The position numbers and the translations under genes were made by a program. 33,495 bases of DNA from an uncultured Persicitalea sp. GTDB taxonomy: Bacteria > Bacteroidota > Bacteroidia > Cytophagales > Spirosomataceae. Below the pieces are notes generated by a model. The model was given only the letters and a program-made list of their open reading frames with translations. It did not search any database and was not told the DNA's origin. The stretch covers positions 1-33,495 of the forward strand of contig CATMVR010000003.1 in assembly GCA_950075905.1 (NCBI GenBank). Reading direction: 5' to 3'. Positions within the stretch are counted from its first letter, which is position 1, and every line of letters starts with the position of its first letter. This document shows, piece after piece, positions 8,260 to 15,980 of this stretch.

Positions 8260-8319
8260 TGGCCTACCCTACGGGCTGGTTGCGGTGTTCAGGCGAGATC
8301 GGCAGATGACGGCTGGCGT

Positions 8320-9339
8320 TTACAGCTTATGCTGTTCCATTTCCGCCTGGACGATGGCCCGCTCCAGAGCCTCCTCCCTGCTGCAGTTCGTCCGGGCGTG
8401 GCGGTCCTCAGCCAAGCGCAGCACCTTGTTGCGGACACCGTCCTCCAGCGGGTCGAGCCGGTGTGCCTGGTTCTCGAAGAGTTTTTCAACGTACCGGGTG
8501 AACTCCTCGAAGTCGATGGTAACGTGTTCCGTGTCCAGATCCCCGAAAACACCCAGAATCTCCTGCCTGAGGGCTTTCTGTCGGGCCGGGGTCAGATCCC
8601 CGGTCTTAACATGGAGGGTGACCACCAGTTTCTTCTGGGTCAGCCCCCAGACGTGGAAGTGGCGGATTAGCTCCACCCCGTCCAGGCACAGCACCTTTTG
8701 CTCAAGCAGAGGCACGTTCACGCCTTCCGGCACCCTTTGAAGAAAAATCTTCACCACATCGACCAATTTGAACGAGATCATGACCAGCACCGCCAGGTTG
8801 ATGACAATGGCCAGGATGGGGTCGAGGATGGGCAGTTCCTTGAACAGCAGGATAATGCTGACGGCCAGTACCGCCAGCCAGCCGAGCGAATCCTCCAGCA
8901 GGTGGATGGTCATGACCTGCTTGTTGAGGGATTTGCCTGATCTGAGTTTCCAGACCCCGATTCCGTTCAGGACGATGCCCAGCACGGCGATTCCGATCAT
9001 CCACGGCACGTCGGGCATCTGCGGGTCAAGGATGCGCCGGATGCTGGCGTAGAATATGTAAACGGCCCCCAGCACCAGCACGAGTGCGTTCACCAGGGCA
9101 CCCAAAAGGGAAAAACGCTGATAGCCGTAGGTGTACCGCTCGTTGCTTTTTTCCTTTTCGGCTTTATGCTCGAAGTACCAGCCCAGCCCCAGGGAGAGGC
9201 TGTCGGCGAAATCGTGCAGCGAGTCGGCGATGATGGCGATGCTCCCGGAGATCAGCCCCCCGGCCAGTTCCAGCACGGTGAAGGCCAGGTTAAGGAAAAA
9301 GGCCGTTTTGGTGCTGCTGCTTTTATTGTCTTTCGGCAT
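8320..9339 (-). CDS. Cation diffusion facilitator (CDF) metal exporter, CzcD-like
   Basis: A 339-residue proton-coupled exporter for Zn, Co or Cd at the inner membrane. The ATG at 9339 gives MPKDNKSSSTKTAFFLNLAF; a TTG ten codons further upstream is less likely. Six membrane helices are visible. The tetrahedral metal site is present in TM2 (ADSLHDFADSL) and TM5 (HLLEDSLG). The C-terminal cytoplasmic domain carries HFHVWGLTQKKLVVTLHV and TEHVTIDFEE, followed by a long charged extension of about 60 residues that most CzcD proteins lack. It is last of the GC-rich minus-strand unit of ZIP-like protein, P1B-4 ATPase and CDF protein, 54 bases after the ATPase. Substrate is inferred. Confidence 0.93.
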   Translation of the reverse strand: MPKDNKSSSTKTAFFLNLAFTVLELAGGLISGSIAIIADSLHDFADSLSLGLGWYFEHKAEKEKSNERYTYGYQRFSLLGALVNALVLVLGAVYIFYASIRRILDPQMPDVPWMIGIAVLGIVLNGIGVWKLRSGKSLNKQVMTIHLLEDSLGWLAVLAVSIILLFKELPILDPILAIVINLAVLVMISFKLVDVVKIFLQRVPEGVNVPLLEQKVLCLDGVELIRHFHVWGLTQKKLVVTLHVKTGDLTPARQKALRQEILGVFGDLDTEHVTIDFEEFTRYVEKLFENQAHRLDPLEDGVRNKVLRLAEDRHARTNCSREEALERAIVQAEMEQHKL

Positions 9340-9393
9340 CGGGTTTAGTGCGGGTTGTGAAAATAACAATCAGCGGTTTCAGGCTCCTCATTC

Positions 9394-11910
9394 CTATTTC
9401 TTGTAAGCCAACAACCTGAGGGCGTTGAAGACCACTAGCAGGGTTGAGCCTTCGTGAACGACCACCGCGATGCCGATATTGGCCACGCCCAGGATCGTCG
9501 CCGGGATGAGCATGGCCACGATGCCCAGGCTCACCCACAGGTTCTGCCGGATAATGGCCCGCGCCTTCCGGCTGAGGCCGATGGCGAAGGGCAGCGTTTC
9601 GAGCTTGTCGGCCATCAGGGCGATGTCGGCGGTTTCCAGGGCCACGTCCGACCCGGCGGCTCCCATCGCAATGCCCACCGTGCTGTTGGCCATTGCGGGG
9701 GCGTCGTTGACCCCGTCGCCGACCATCGCCACCTTGGCTTCTTCCTCTTTGAGCTTTTTGATCGCATCCACCTTTTCTTCCGGCAGCAGGCTGCCCCAGG
9801 CGTCGGTCAGGCCGATCTCTTTGGCTACGGCGTCGGCGACCTTCTGGTTGTCGCCCGTGAGCATGATCATCCGGCGGATGCCCAACTCTTTCAACTCGGC
9901 CAGCGTATCCTTGGCTTCCGGGCGGGGCGTGTCCATCAGGGCTAGCGCGCCGATGTAGTCGTCGTTGCGCCGGATGAGCATGGTCGTCTGCCCCGCCGCT
10001 TCCAGGCCACGTATCTTCTGCTCGACCTCCGGCGACGGCTTTTTGTCGTCCAGGGTTTCGAATAGTTCCAGGTTGCCGATGTAAATTTTATCCTGCCCCA
10101 GTGTGGCCTTGATTCCCTTGCCCTGCACGGCTTCCAGATTTTTGGCCTCGGGGATACTGGTTTCTGGCAGGCGTTCCTTCCCGTCGCGCACCACGGCTTT
10201 GGCCAGCGGGTGGTCGCTCAGGTTTTCGACGGCCACCGCTGTTTTGATCAGGTCGTCCTCCGTCACTTCGCCAAAAGGCACCACTTCGGTGAGTTTGGGT
10301 TTGCCCTCGGTCAGGGTGCCGGTTTTGTCGAAGGCCAGGGCCTTCAGCACGCCCAGGTCTTCCAGGGGGCGACCACCCTTGATCAGAACGCCGCCCCGGG
10401 CGGCCCGCGCTACGCCGCTCAGCACCGCGCTGGGCGTCGAGATCGCCAGGGCGCACGGGCTGGCCGCCACCAGCACGGCCATCGCCCGGTAGAAACTGGT
10501 GCTGAACGGCTCGTCCATTACCAGGAAGGCCAGATTGAGGAGGGCGACCAGCCCCAGCACCGACGGGACGAAGTACCTCTCGAACTTGTCGGTGAAGCGC
10601 TGGGTGGGCGATTTCTGGGTCTGGGCTTCGTTGACCAGCCTCACCAGCCGCGAGAGCGTGGAGTCGCTGGCAGCCTTGATGACTTTCACTTCCAGGGTGT
10701 TGTTGCCGTTGATCGTCCCGGCGAACACCCGGTTTTCGTCTTTGATATCGTCCTGGGCTGTGTATTCTTTGGCCGGGTCGGCCACGGCGGTTTTGTCCAC
10801 CGGGACGCTTTCACCCGTGATGGGGGCCTGGTTGACGCTGGAACTGCCGTCCACCACCACGCCGTCGGCGGAGATTTTGCTGTTGGGCTTCACCACGATG
10901 ATATCGCCCACGGCCAGGGTCTCGATGCCTACCTCTTCGGTTCTGCCGTCCTTTTTCAGCAGAGCCGTTTTGGGGGCCAGGTTGGCCAGGGCGGCGATGG
11001 ACTTGCGGGCCCTGCCCATTGCGTAGTTTTCCAAAGCATGCCCCAGGCTGAACAGGAACAGTAGCAGGGCCCCTTCGGCCCACTCGCCCAGAATGGCCGC
11101 CCCGATGGCGGCCACCAGCATCAGGAAGTCGATCTCGAAGCCCCCCGCCCGGATCGTTTCGACGGCCTCCTTTGCCGTGAAGTACCCGCCGAAGCCGTAA
11201 GCCCCGACGTACAGCGCCAGACTAACCCAGGCGGGTACCGAGTCCACGTACGAAAGTCCGAAACCTACGCCCAGCAGCGCGCCGCAGATGAGCGAAAAGT
11301 AGAGTTCCGTATTCTTACCCAGAAATCCGCCGTGATCGTGATCGTGGCCATCGCCCTCGCTGTGCTCGTGTGCCTCGTCCTCATCATGGTCGTGTCCGTC
11401 GCCTTCCTTGTGAACGTGGTCGGCGGATTCCGCGAGGGTGGTTTTCTGGGTATCGGCTGTTTCTTCGTCTGTTACCAGCAAACCTTCATCCCGCAGCAGT
11501 TGCCGAACGGCCGCGACGCTGGTGACCGTTTTGTCGAATTCGATCCGCACCGGGCCGGAGGCCGAAACGGAAACGTCCAGCAGGCCCCCGTGCCTGCGCA
11601 GTCTACGCTCGATTTGCCGGGCGTGGCGGGTGTGCCGTACGCCTTCTACTCCCACCAACAGGTGGCCGAAATCGCGGGTGAGGTCTTCACCCTCCTGCTG
11701 CGCGATCGAGCGGATGCGGTCCATTGAGATAACGCCGGGATCGTAGTGAAAGCAAAGCTGTGGACCCTGCCCGTCTTTGCCTTCGGCTACGTGCGCTTTC
11801 TGAATGGCTTCCTGCTGCTCCATCCGGTGGATGAGCCGGGTCACGCACGCGTCCTTTTCGTCAGGTACCCCGGGCAGGACGACGGGGATTTGCATCTTAA
11901 TCTTTTCCAT
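9394..11910 (-). CDS. P1B-4 type metal-transporting ATPase with degenerate N-terminal HMA-like domains and a His-rich linker
   Basis: An 838-residue exporter. The membrane motif is SPC (Ser484-Pro-Cys486) and the last helices carry HEGST (from His819). That pair defines the P1B-4 group, which moves Co, Zn, Ni, Cd or Fe. The catalytic core has PITGESVPVDK, DKTGTLT (Asp528), SDHPLAKA and GDGVNDAPAM. The N terminus is unusual for this class: two ferredoxin-like segments at about 8-75 and 84-147, in which the CxxC of the second is replaced by VRHTRHARQ. A tract at 164-193 of alternating His and Asp/Glu precedes the first helix and could chelate metal. The start is the ATG at 11910. It lies between the ZIP-like gene and the CDF gene, all minus-strand and GC-rich. 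Confidence 0.92.
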   Translation of the reverse strand: MEKIKMQIPVVLPGVPDEKDACVTRLIHRMEQQEAIQKAHVAEGKDGQGPQLCFHYDPGVISMDRIRSIAQQEGEDLTRDFGHLLVGVEGVRHTRHARQIERRLRRHGGLLDVSVSASGPVRIEFDKTVTSVAAVRQLLRDEGLLVTDEETADTQKTTLAESADHVHKEGDGHDHDEDEAHEHSEGDGHDHDHGGFLGKNTELYFSLICGALLGVGFGLSYVDSVPAWVSLALYVGAYGFGGYFTAKEAVETIRAGGFEIDFLMLVAAIGAAILGEWAEGALLLFLFSLGHALENYAMGRARKSIAALANLAPKTALLKKDGRTEEVGIETLAVGDIIVVKPNSKISADGVVVDGSSSVNQAPITGESVPVDKTAVADPAKEYTAQDDIKDENRVFAGTINGNNTLEVKVIKAASDSTLSRLVRLVNEAQTQKSPTQRFTDKFERYFVPSVLGLVALLNLAFLVMDEPFSTSFYRAMAVLVAASPCALAISTPSAVLSGVARAARGGVLIKGGRPLEDLGVLKALAFDKTGTLTEGKPKLTEVVPFGEVTEDDLIKTAVAVENLSDHPLAKAVVRDGKERLPETSIPEAKNLEAVQGKGIKATLGQDKIYIGNLELFETLDDKKPSPEVEQKIRGLEAAGQTTMLIRRNDDYIGALALMDTPRPEAKDTLAELKELGIRRMIMLTGDNQKVADAVAKEIGLTDAWGSLLPEEKVDAIKKLKEEEAKVAMVGDGVNDAPAMANSTVGIAMGAAGSDVALETADIALMADKLETLPFAIGLSRKARAIIRQNLWVSLGIVAMLIPATILGVANIGIAVVVHEGSTLLVVFNALRLLAYKK

Positions 11911-11912
11911 AT

Positions 11913-11924
11913 GTATATATATAC
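11913..11924. promoter_or_regulatory. 12-base palindrome GTATATATATAC beside the P1B-4 ATPase start
   Basis: GTATATATATAC is its own reverse complement and lies 2 bases upstream of the ATG at 11910, inside the only AT-rich patch of this GC-rich block. It could be a repressor operator or simply a low-complexity leader. No regulator gene is adjacent. Confidence 0.25.
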
Positions 11925-11994
11925 GATTAGGTCTTTTTTATAATGATTGAATTGTCTTTTCCCTTCCAAAGCGGAAGAACAATGGGGGCGGCGG

Positions 11995-12726
11995 TTAGCC
12001 CGGCAGCAGCATGAACAGCAGAAACCCGGCGAAGAAGGCCGCCGTGATCAGCGGTGACTGGCTACTCTCGTGTGCCTCTACGAGCAGTTCCTCGGTGACC
12101 AGGAAAAGCAACGCCGCCAAACCGAAGGAAAGCACGATTTCCAGGTAGGCGTCCGGGATGCCCCCCAGCAGCCACGCACTCAGCACGGCGCTGACGAAGA
12201 CGAGCAGGGCGAGTCCCACCAGGCACAGCACGGCGGTTCTAGTGGTCACCCTCCGGCTTCCCAGTGAGGTGGCGGTGGCCATGCCCAGCGCGGCCAGCTC
12301 GATGGAAATGGCAACCGCCAGCAATGTGCCGGTTTCCGTGCCGGATATGAACCCGATCCCCATGATTACGCCGTCCACCAGCAGATCGACGACGATGATG
12401 GCGATGAGCGCGGTGGGAAATCCCCCGCCGTCGGGGGCTTCTTCGGCGGGTTCAAGGAAGTACCGCAGGGCCAGCATCAGCACCACGCCCGCCCCGAAGC
12501 CGACGACGATCTCCCACACGACGTGCCGCTCCATGATGTCGGGCAGAAGCTCGACGGCCACCACCGAGAAGATCACGCCCGCCGCGAAGTGCAGGATGAC
12601 GCTCCTCATGCGGAGGCCCGGCTTTCTCAGGATGGCTACAATGCCACCTGCCAGTAGGGCAGTGGCGGCTATTGAGGCGTAATTCGCTACGCTCGAAAGG
12701 TTTTCCACGCCTGAAGGGTTGGGCAT
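11995..12726 (-). CDS. ZIP-like membrane protein with non-canonical metal-site residues
   Basis: A 243-residue protein with seven to eight helices arranged like ZIP transporters: HFAAGVIFSVVAVELLPDIM in TM2, a linker with acidic and Gly residues at 92-103, then TM4 and TM5. Canonical ZIPs carry HNxPEG in TM4 and HE-type ligands in TM5. Here TM4 reads VVDLLVDGVIMG (Asp114, Asp118) and TM5 reads SIELAALGMA (Glu143), so the His ligands are replaced by acids. A later EELLVEAHE (212-220) adds His and Glu. It may be a divergent metal transporter or accessory channel. ZIPs usually import metal, so its place with two exporters is notable. ATG start at 12726; it precedes the P1B-4 ATPase by 84 bases. 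Confidence 0.72.
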   Translation of the reverse strand: MPNPSGVENLSSVANYASIAATALLAGGIVAILRKPGLRMRSVILHFAAGVIFSVVAVELLPDIMERHVVWEIVVGFGAGVVLMLALRYFLEPAEEAPDGGGFPTALIAIIVVDLLVDGVIMGIGFISGTETGTLLAVAISIELAALGMATATSLGSRRVTTRTAVLCLVGLALLVFVSAVLSAWLLGGIPDAYLEIVLSFGLAALLFLVTEELLVEAHESSQSPLITAAFFAGFLLFMLLPG

Positions 12727-12935
12727 TATGTTTAGAGAAACTACTACGATACTTTGGGTTTAAGAAACGGTCGATATATTCCTGACCAGGGTACAAATAT
12801 TGTTCCATAAGCGCTTCGACGATAGCCATCTTAAGTGAATTATTCGGCAAAATCTCTGTAAAGGAAGAAGGCCCACACAACCCACTCGTCTACAATGAAA
12901 ACCAATCCAAACCGGTTTTGCTCTTTCGAAGATTC

Positions 12936-13110
12936 TTATAATTCGGCCTTTTGTTTAGCATCTAGGACAACCTGAGACGGAATGAATTTGATGACCAGGT
13001 AAATGGCAATTTGCAGGAGAACCAAGTAGTTCAGCAAACCCAGCACGGTTTGAATTTCAGTCGCGTGGCGCGGTAGAAAAGCCTTCTTTGCCAGGAATCT
13101 GTATTATTCA
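12936..13110 (-). pseudogene. Small one-helix membrane protein, apparently frameshifted
   Basis: Minus-strand ATG at 13110 starts MNNTDSWQRRLFYRAT. The frame that follows soon stops, but the neighbouring frame (open 12936-13103) continues naturally as ATEIQTVLGLLNYLVLLQ, then a hydrophobic stretch and IKFIPSQVVLDAKQKAEL before TAA at 12936-12938. Both frames share an Ala-Thr pair near 13055-13062, so one indel there would restore a protein of about 55 residues with one membrane helix. I do not recognise the family. It is either a recent pseudogene or a sequencing indel. The neighbouring 12727-12935 holds only the leader of the ZIP-like gene as far as I can see. Confidence 0.45.
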
Positions 13111-13200
13111 TTCCTGATTTTTTTGTATCCTTAAAAATCTGAAACCATTAAAGCATTACTCATACTATCGATCCTGTTTTTCGTAAACCCACAAAGCAAA

Positions 13201-13590
13201 GTGAACTCCGACCAGGTGCTGGGCCGCTGGATGTCGGAAGGCAAAGACCTGGAAGTGGAGGTGTTTAAAGTCGATGACCGCTACGCCGCCCGCATCGTGT
13301 GGTTCGAATGCAACGAGGCTACGCCCCGCAAGCTGGCGGCCCACCGCGACACCGAAAATCCCAATCCCAAACTGCGCGGCCGCTCGTGGTTGGGCATGGT
13401 GGTGGTCGATGACTTGCAGTTCGATAAAGCAGATAATGAATGGAGCGGCGGCAACATCTACGATCCCAACTCGGGCCACACATTCAAGTCGGTGGCCCGG
13501 CTTAGTTCGCCCCATGAAATGGTCGTGCGGGGGTATTGGGGATTCGAGGTGTTTGGCAAAAGCGTACATTTCAGTCGAGTGGAAAAGTGA
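13201..13590 (+). CDS. DUF2147 family protein, probably exported
   Basis: The 129-residue product matches the DUF2147 pattern throughout: VLGRWMSEGKDLEVEVFKVDDRY, then IVWFE, NPNPKLRGRSWLGM, WSGGNIYDPNSGHTFKS and VVRGYWGFEVFGKSVHFSRV. These small beta-rich periplasmic proteins have no settled function. The formal start is GTG at 13201, but that product would lack a signal peptide. The frame is open back to 13135 and reads IKALLILSILFFVNPQSK just before the GTG, a typical signal peptide, without any ATG, GTG or TTG to start it; only an ATT at 13147 fits. The true start is thus probably upstream and is either non-standard or mutated. A strong terminator follows downstream. Confidence 0.8.
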   Translation: MNSDQVLGRWMSEGKDLEVEVFKVDDRYAARIVWFECNEATPRKLAAHRDTENPNPKLRGRSWLGMVVVDDLQFDKADNEWSGGNIYDPNSGHTFKSVARLSSPHEMVVRGYWGFEVFGKSVHFSRVEK

Positions 13591-13655
13591 GTCGTGGCGT
13601 CTTTGTTCACTGATTAGGGTTACTACCCGACAAAAATTTTTCTGTGATCCTGACA

Positions 13656-13702
13656 TACAAAGAGGGAGTCAAGTGCTGCAGGTGCTTGACTCCCTCTTTG
13701 TA
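13656..13702. terminator. Bidirectional terminator with 18-base perfect stem
   Basis: TACAAAGAGGGAGTCAAG (13656-13673) pairs exactly with CTTGACTCCCTCTTTGTA (13685-13702) around an 11-base loop. It lies between the convergent DUF2147 gene (ends 13590) and PepSY-like gene (ends 13720) and can serve both. Confidence 0.85.
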
Positions 13703-13719
13703 AAAAGACCAGGCCTGGC

Positions 13720-14133
13720 TTAGTCCATCTTGACGGCCTTGCCGCTGGCGTCGAAGATCAGGTCCTTGCCGCCGACTTCAGCCTCGTAATAGGTTTTACC
13801 GCCTTTCTTGATGATGGCGGCTTCTTTTACCTTTTTGCCTTTAAGGGCGGCTTGTACGGCAGTGGGCAGTTTCGAGGTGGAGATTTCGGTTTCGACTTCC
13901 TGCTCTACACCCTGCGGGTTATACACCACCGACATTTCTTCTGTACCCTGCTCGAAGTTTACTTCAAAATCGCCGTTTTTTTCTTTCTCCCACTCCACAT
14001 CACTGGCGTTGGGGTAAGCTTTCGTGAAGGCCGTCTTGACAGTGGCGGGTACTTTGTCGGCTTTCACTTTCTGGGCGTTGGCGCTGAACATAGAGGTTGC
14101 GGCCAGGAGGGCCACTAGAATCATGCGTTTCAT
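13720..14133 (-). CDS. Secreted PepSY-like (BT_3235-type) repeat protein
   Basis: A 137-residue periplasmic protein starting MKRMILVALLAATSMFSANAQ, a clear signal peptide. Two PepSY-like units follow: VPATVKTAFTKAYPNASDVEWE through FEVNFEQG, and LPTAVQAALKGKKVKEAA through YYEAEVGGKDLIFD. In Bacteroidota these beta-lactamase-inhibitor-like small proteins are common and uncharacterised. The ATG at 14133 was chosen over an in-frame start 29 codons upstream because it begins the signal peptide; the leader reads CAAACT-ATG-AAA, as at the DUF3347 gene. It is monocistronic, transcribed towards the terminator at 13656-13702. Confidence 0.82.
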   Translation of the reverse strand: MKRMILVALLAATSMFSANAQKVKADKVPATVKTAFTKAYPNASDVEWEKEKNGDFEVNFEQGTEEMSVVYNPQGVEQEVETEISTSKLPTAVQAALKGKKVKEAAIIKKGGKTYYEAEVGGKDLIFDASGKAVKMD

Positions 14134-14337
14134 AGTTTGGATTGTTTTAAAGTGAATTAATGATACAAGAATACGGCTCAATTCTGGTGCAAATCTGGAA
14201 AGGGGCGTAGACTTAGACATTTCAAAAAAAAGGTTCTCCCATTGGCAAATACAGAAATTCTACAGGTTTGGTGATTTGGTTTGCCCAGACTTGACTGTCT
14301 CCCATTTCAAAATCGCCCATCGCCAATTCATCATAAA

Positions 14338-14931
14338 ATGAAAGCACTTCGTTTCTATTGTCTGCTTACTCTGACGATTTTCTCCACCGCCTCGGCCCAA
14401 AACGCCGATATCCGGCTGCTGCGTGATATTAACCTGAATCGCAACACCCAACTCGACGGCTTTTTCAAGGGCGTGACCAATACGACCGTACTCGTTGCTT
14501 TCAGCGTCCCGGTGATCGTAATGGGTGTTGGATTAATCAAAAACGATGTTCCCACGCAACGAAAAGCGGTCGTGATCGGTGCCGGGTTGGTGGCATCGTC
14601 GGGGATTACCTACGTGATGAAAAGGGCGATCAATCGACCCCGGCCTTTCGTCACCTACCCCGGCATCCAGAAACTGACCGATGGCGGCAGTCCCTCTTTC
14701 CCTTCAGGCCACACGTCCCTAGCCTTTGCTACAGCTACGTCACTGAGCCTGGAAAATCCCAAATGGTACGTCATAGTTCCTTCCTACGCTTGGGCCGGGG
14801 CGGTCGGCTACTCGCGGATGCACCTGGGCGTCCACTACCCGAGCGACGTACTGGCGGGGGCGGTCACCGGAGCCGGTTCTTCTTTTGTGACTTATAAAGT
14901 GAATCGCTGGTTGCAGGGACGGAAAAAGTGA
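14338..14931 (+). CDS. Phosphatase PAP2 family protein, exported or membrane-bound
   Basis: A 197-residue protein with a signal peptide ending STASAQ. All three motifs of the type-2 phosphatidic acid phosphatase superfamily are intact: KRAINRPRP (95-103), PSGH (122-125) and SRMHLGVHYPSD (159-170, catalytic His166 with Asp170). The nucleophile and acid/base His residues are therefore present. Likely substrates are lipid phosphates or pyrophosphates such as undecaprenyl pyrophosphate or lipid A. The ATG at 14338 begins the signal peptide; an earlier in-frame TTG at 14281 is discarded. It is a probable housekeeping envelope gene, not part of the metal operons. Confidence 0.9.
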   Translation: MKALRFYCLLTLTIFSTASAQNADIRLLRDINLNRNTQLDGFFKGVTNTTVLVAFSVPVIVMGVGLIKNDVPTQRKAVVIGAGLVASSGITYVMKRAINRPRPFVTYPGIQKLTDGGSPSFPSGHTSLAFATATSLSLENPKWYVIVPSYAWAGAVGYSRMHLGVHYPSDVLAGAVTGAGSSFVTYKVNRWLQGRKK

Positions 14932-14943
14932 GGGTTATTTTAG

Positions 14944-15192
14944 GTTCGGCTCCATATTTCTGGAAACGAGGTCAAACCCGGAAAAAACCTGTTTCGCTCA
15001 GGCAACCCTGCCGAAATTTATCTGCCTCATGGATATATCGTATTTTGCGATTTAATAAGTATAACATTAGACGAAGCGCTTGTTGAACATTGGCGCACCG
15101 TCGCTCGACGCAATGTCATTGTGTATCGTACCCATTTTTTATTCGACTCGGATTGCCCCATAGGGCAAAAGTCGGTCGTCCCAAGGGACTAG
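14944..15192 (+). other. Cryptic open frame without start codon, possible gene remnant
   Basis: After the TAG at 14941-14943 the frame stays open for 82 codons to TAG at 15190-15192. It reads in part AEIYLPHGYIVFCDLISI, then TLDEALVEHWRTVARRN and VIVYRTHFLFDSDCPIG, which looks protein-like. There is no ATG or TTG in frame and only one late GTG (15121). I recognise no family. Chance openness cannot be excluded for a stretch this short. It belongs to the 680-base gap 14932-15611 between the PAP2 gene and the mer-like operon. Confidence 0.25.
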
Positions 15193-15217
15193 CTATGAAA
15201 TATCATTAGATGTCCCC

Positions 15218-15343
15218 TTGAATAAGGACCTTTATGAACTAGGGCAGAAATCAACAGCTCAGACTATGAATCGCAAGACATTGTACAAAAAACTTCGTCA
15301 CGCCGGAGTCAGCATCATACCGATTGGGCGCTCAAAACATTAA
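15218..15343 (+). other. Short frame with helix-turn-helix-like sequence, possible remnant of a DNA-binding protein
   Basis: A TTG-started 41-codon frame (open back to about 15159) ends at TAA 15341-15343. It encodes LYELGQKSTAQTMNRKTLY and then KKLRHAGVSIIPIGRSKH. The string STAQTMNRKTLYKKLRHAGV resembles the recognition helix region of small excisionase or HTH proteins. It overlaps the end of the preceding open frame in another frame, as expected if one gene decayed by a frameshift. The remaining bases to 15577 are AT-rich leader sequence. Confidence 0.25.
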
Positions 15344-15577
15344 GTTGATTAAAATCCCCTAGCGAACATCCCGAGTTATCGGCTGTTTGAACCCCAATTT
15401 CTCACAATCTTCGCCAGCCAAGATCGGTTTTATTCCCTATCTTAACAATTATCACCAAACATACGAGAACCCATTAAGAAAATGGTTGTAAAGTGTTATC
15501 AAACCGGATTTGTCAAATCTAAAGAGTTCGAATCATTTGTCTTTTTAACAGGAACTAATTAAAAGAATTTTGGGTAC

Positions 15578-15599
15578 TATTTAAGTAATTGCTTAAATA
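15578..15599. promoter_or_regulatory. 22-base near-perfect palindrome, probable operator of the ArsR-family repressor
   Basis: Arms TATTTAAG (15578-15585) and CTTAAATA (15592-15599) are exact complements; with the central TAATTG, 10 of 11 pairs match. It ends 12 bases before the repressor ATG at 15612. Size, AT-richness and position fit ArsR/SmtB-family operators, so autoregulation of the downstream operon is inferred. Confidence 0.7.
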
Positions 15600-15611
15600 A
15601 AAAATAAGCTT

Positions 15612-15977
15612 ATGAAAAAAAGTGAATGCATACGAGTAGTAGCTGACCGAAACCAATTAAACCAATGCAAACTTGAGCTAGTCATTGCCGAAACGGAAAT
15701 TCGGGCTTTATCAGACATTTTGAGCTTAGCCGGAAATGAGGTCCGGCTGAAGATACTGTATCTACTTAATCAGGAAGGGCAGATGTGCCCCTGTGATCTC
15801 AGTGATGTACTGGACATGAGCATGCCGGCGATATCGCAGCACCTGCGCAAAATGAAGGATAAAGATTTAATCCGTTATAAAAAAGTAGGACAGACCATCT
15901 TTTATTCTCTGAACGAAGACCTTTCCGATTTGCTGAATCTTCTTTTTAAACGACTCAAAAAAACACAACTAGTTTAG
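15612..15977 (+). CDS. ArsR/SmtB-family metal-sensing repressor with CadC-like cysteines
   Basis: A 121-residue winged-helix regulator. The core reads LSLAGNEVRLKILYLL, then MCPCDLSDVLDMSMPAISQHLRKMKDKDLI and the wing YKKVGQTIFYSL. Cys59 and Cys61 in MCPCDL occupy the alpha-3 position of the ELCVCDL metal motif known from ArsR and CadC, and N-terminal Cys6 and Cys19 could complete a CadC-like thiolate site for Cd, Pb, Hg or similar ions. By family precedent it represses its own operon and releases DNA on binding metal. It is the first gene of a tight plus-strand operon (3 bases to the next gene), with a palindrome just upstream. It replaces the MerR-type activator of classical mer operons. 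Confidence 0.92.
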   Translation: MKKSECIRVVADRNQLNQCKLELVIAETEIRALSDILSLAGNEVRLKILYLLNQEGQMCPCDLSDVLDMSMPAISQHLRKMKDKDLIRYKKVGQTIFYSLNEDLSDLLNLLFKRLKKTQLV

Positions 15978-15980
15978 CCC

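Noticed and set aside
10210-11064. 284-codon plus-strand frame opposite the P1B-4 ATPase
   Set aside because: Low-complexity His/Gly/Val composition typical of an antisense frame.
12452-12880. 142-codon minus-strand frame starting in the ZIP leader
   Set aside because: Most of it is an alternate frame of the ZIP-like gene and the first 50 residues match nothing I know.
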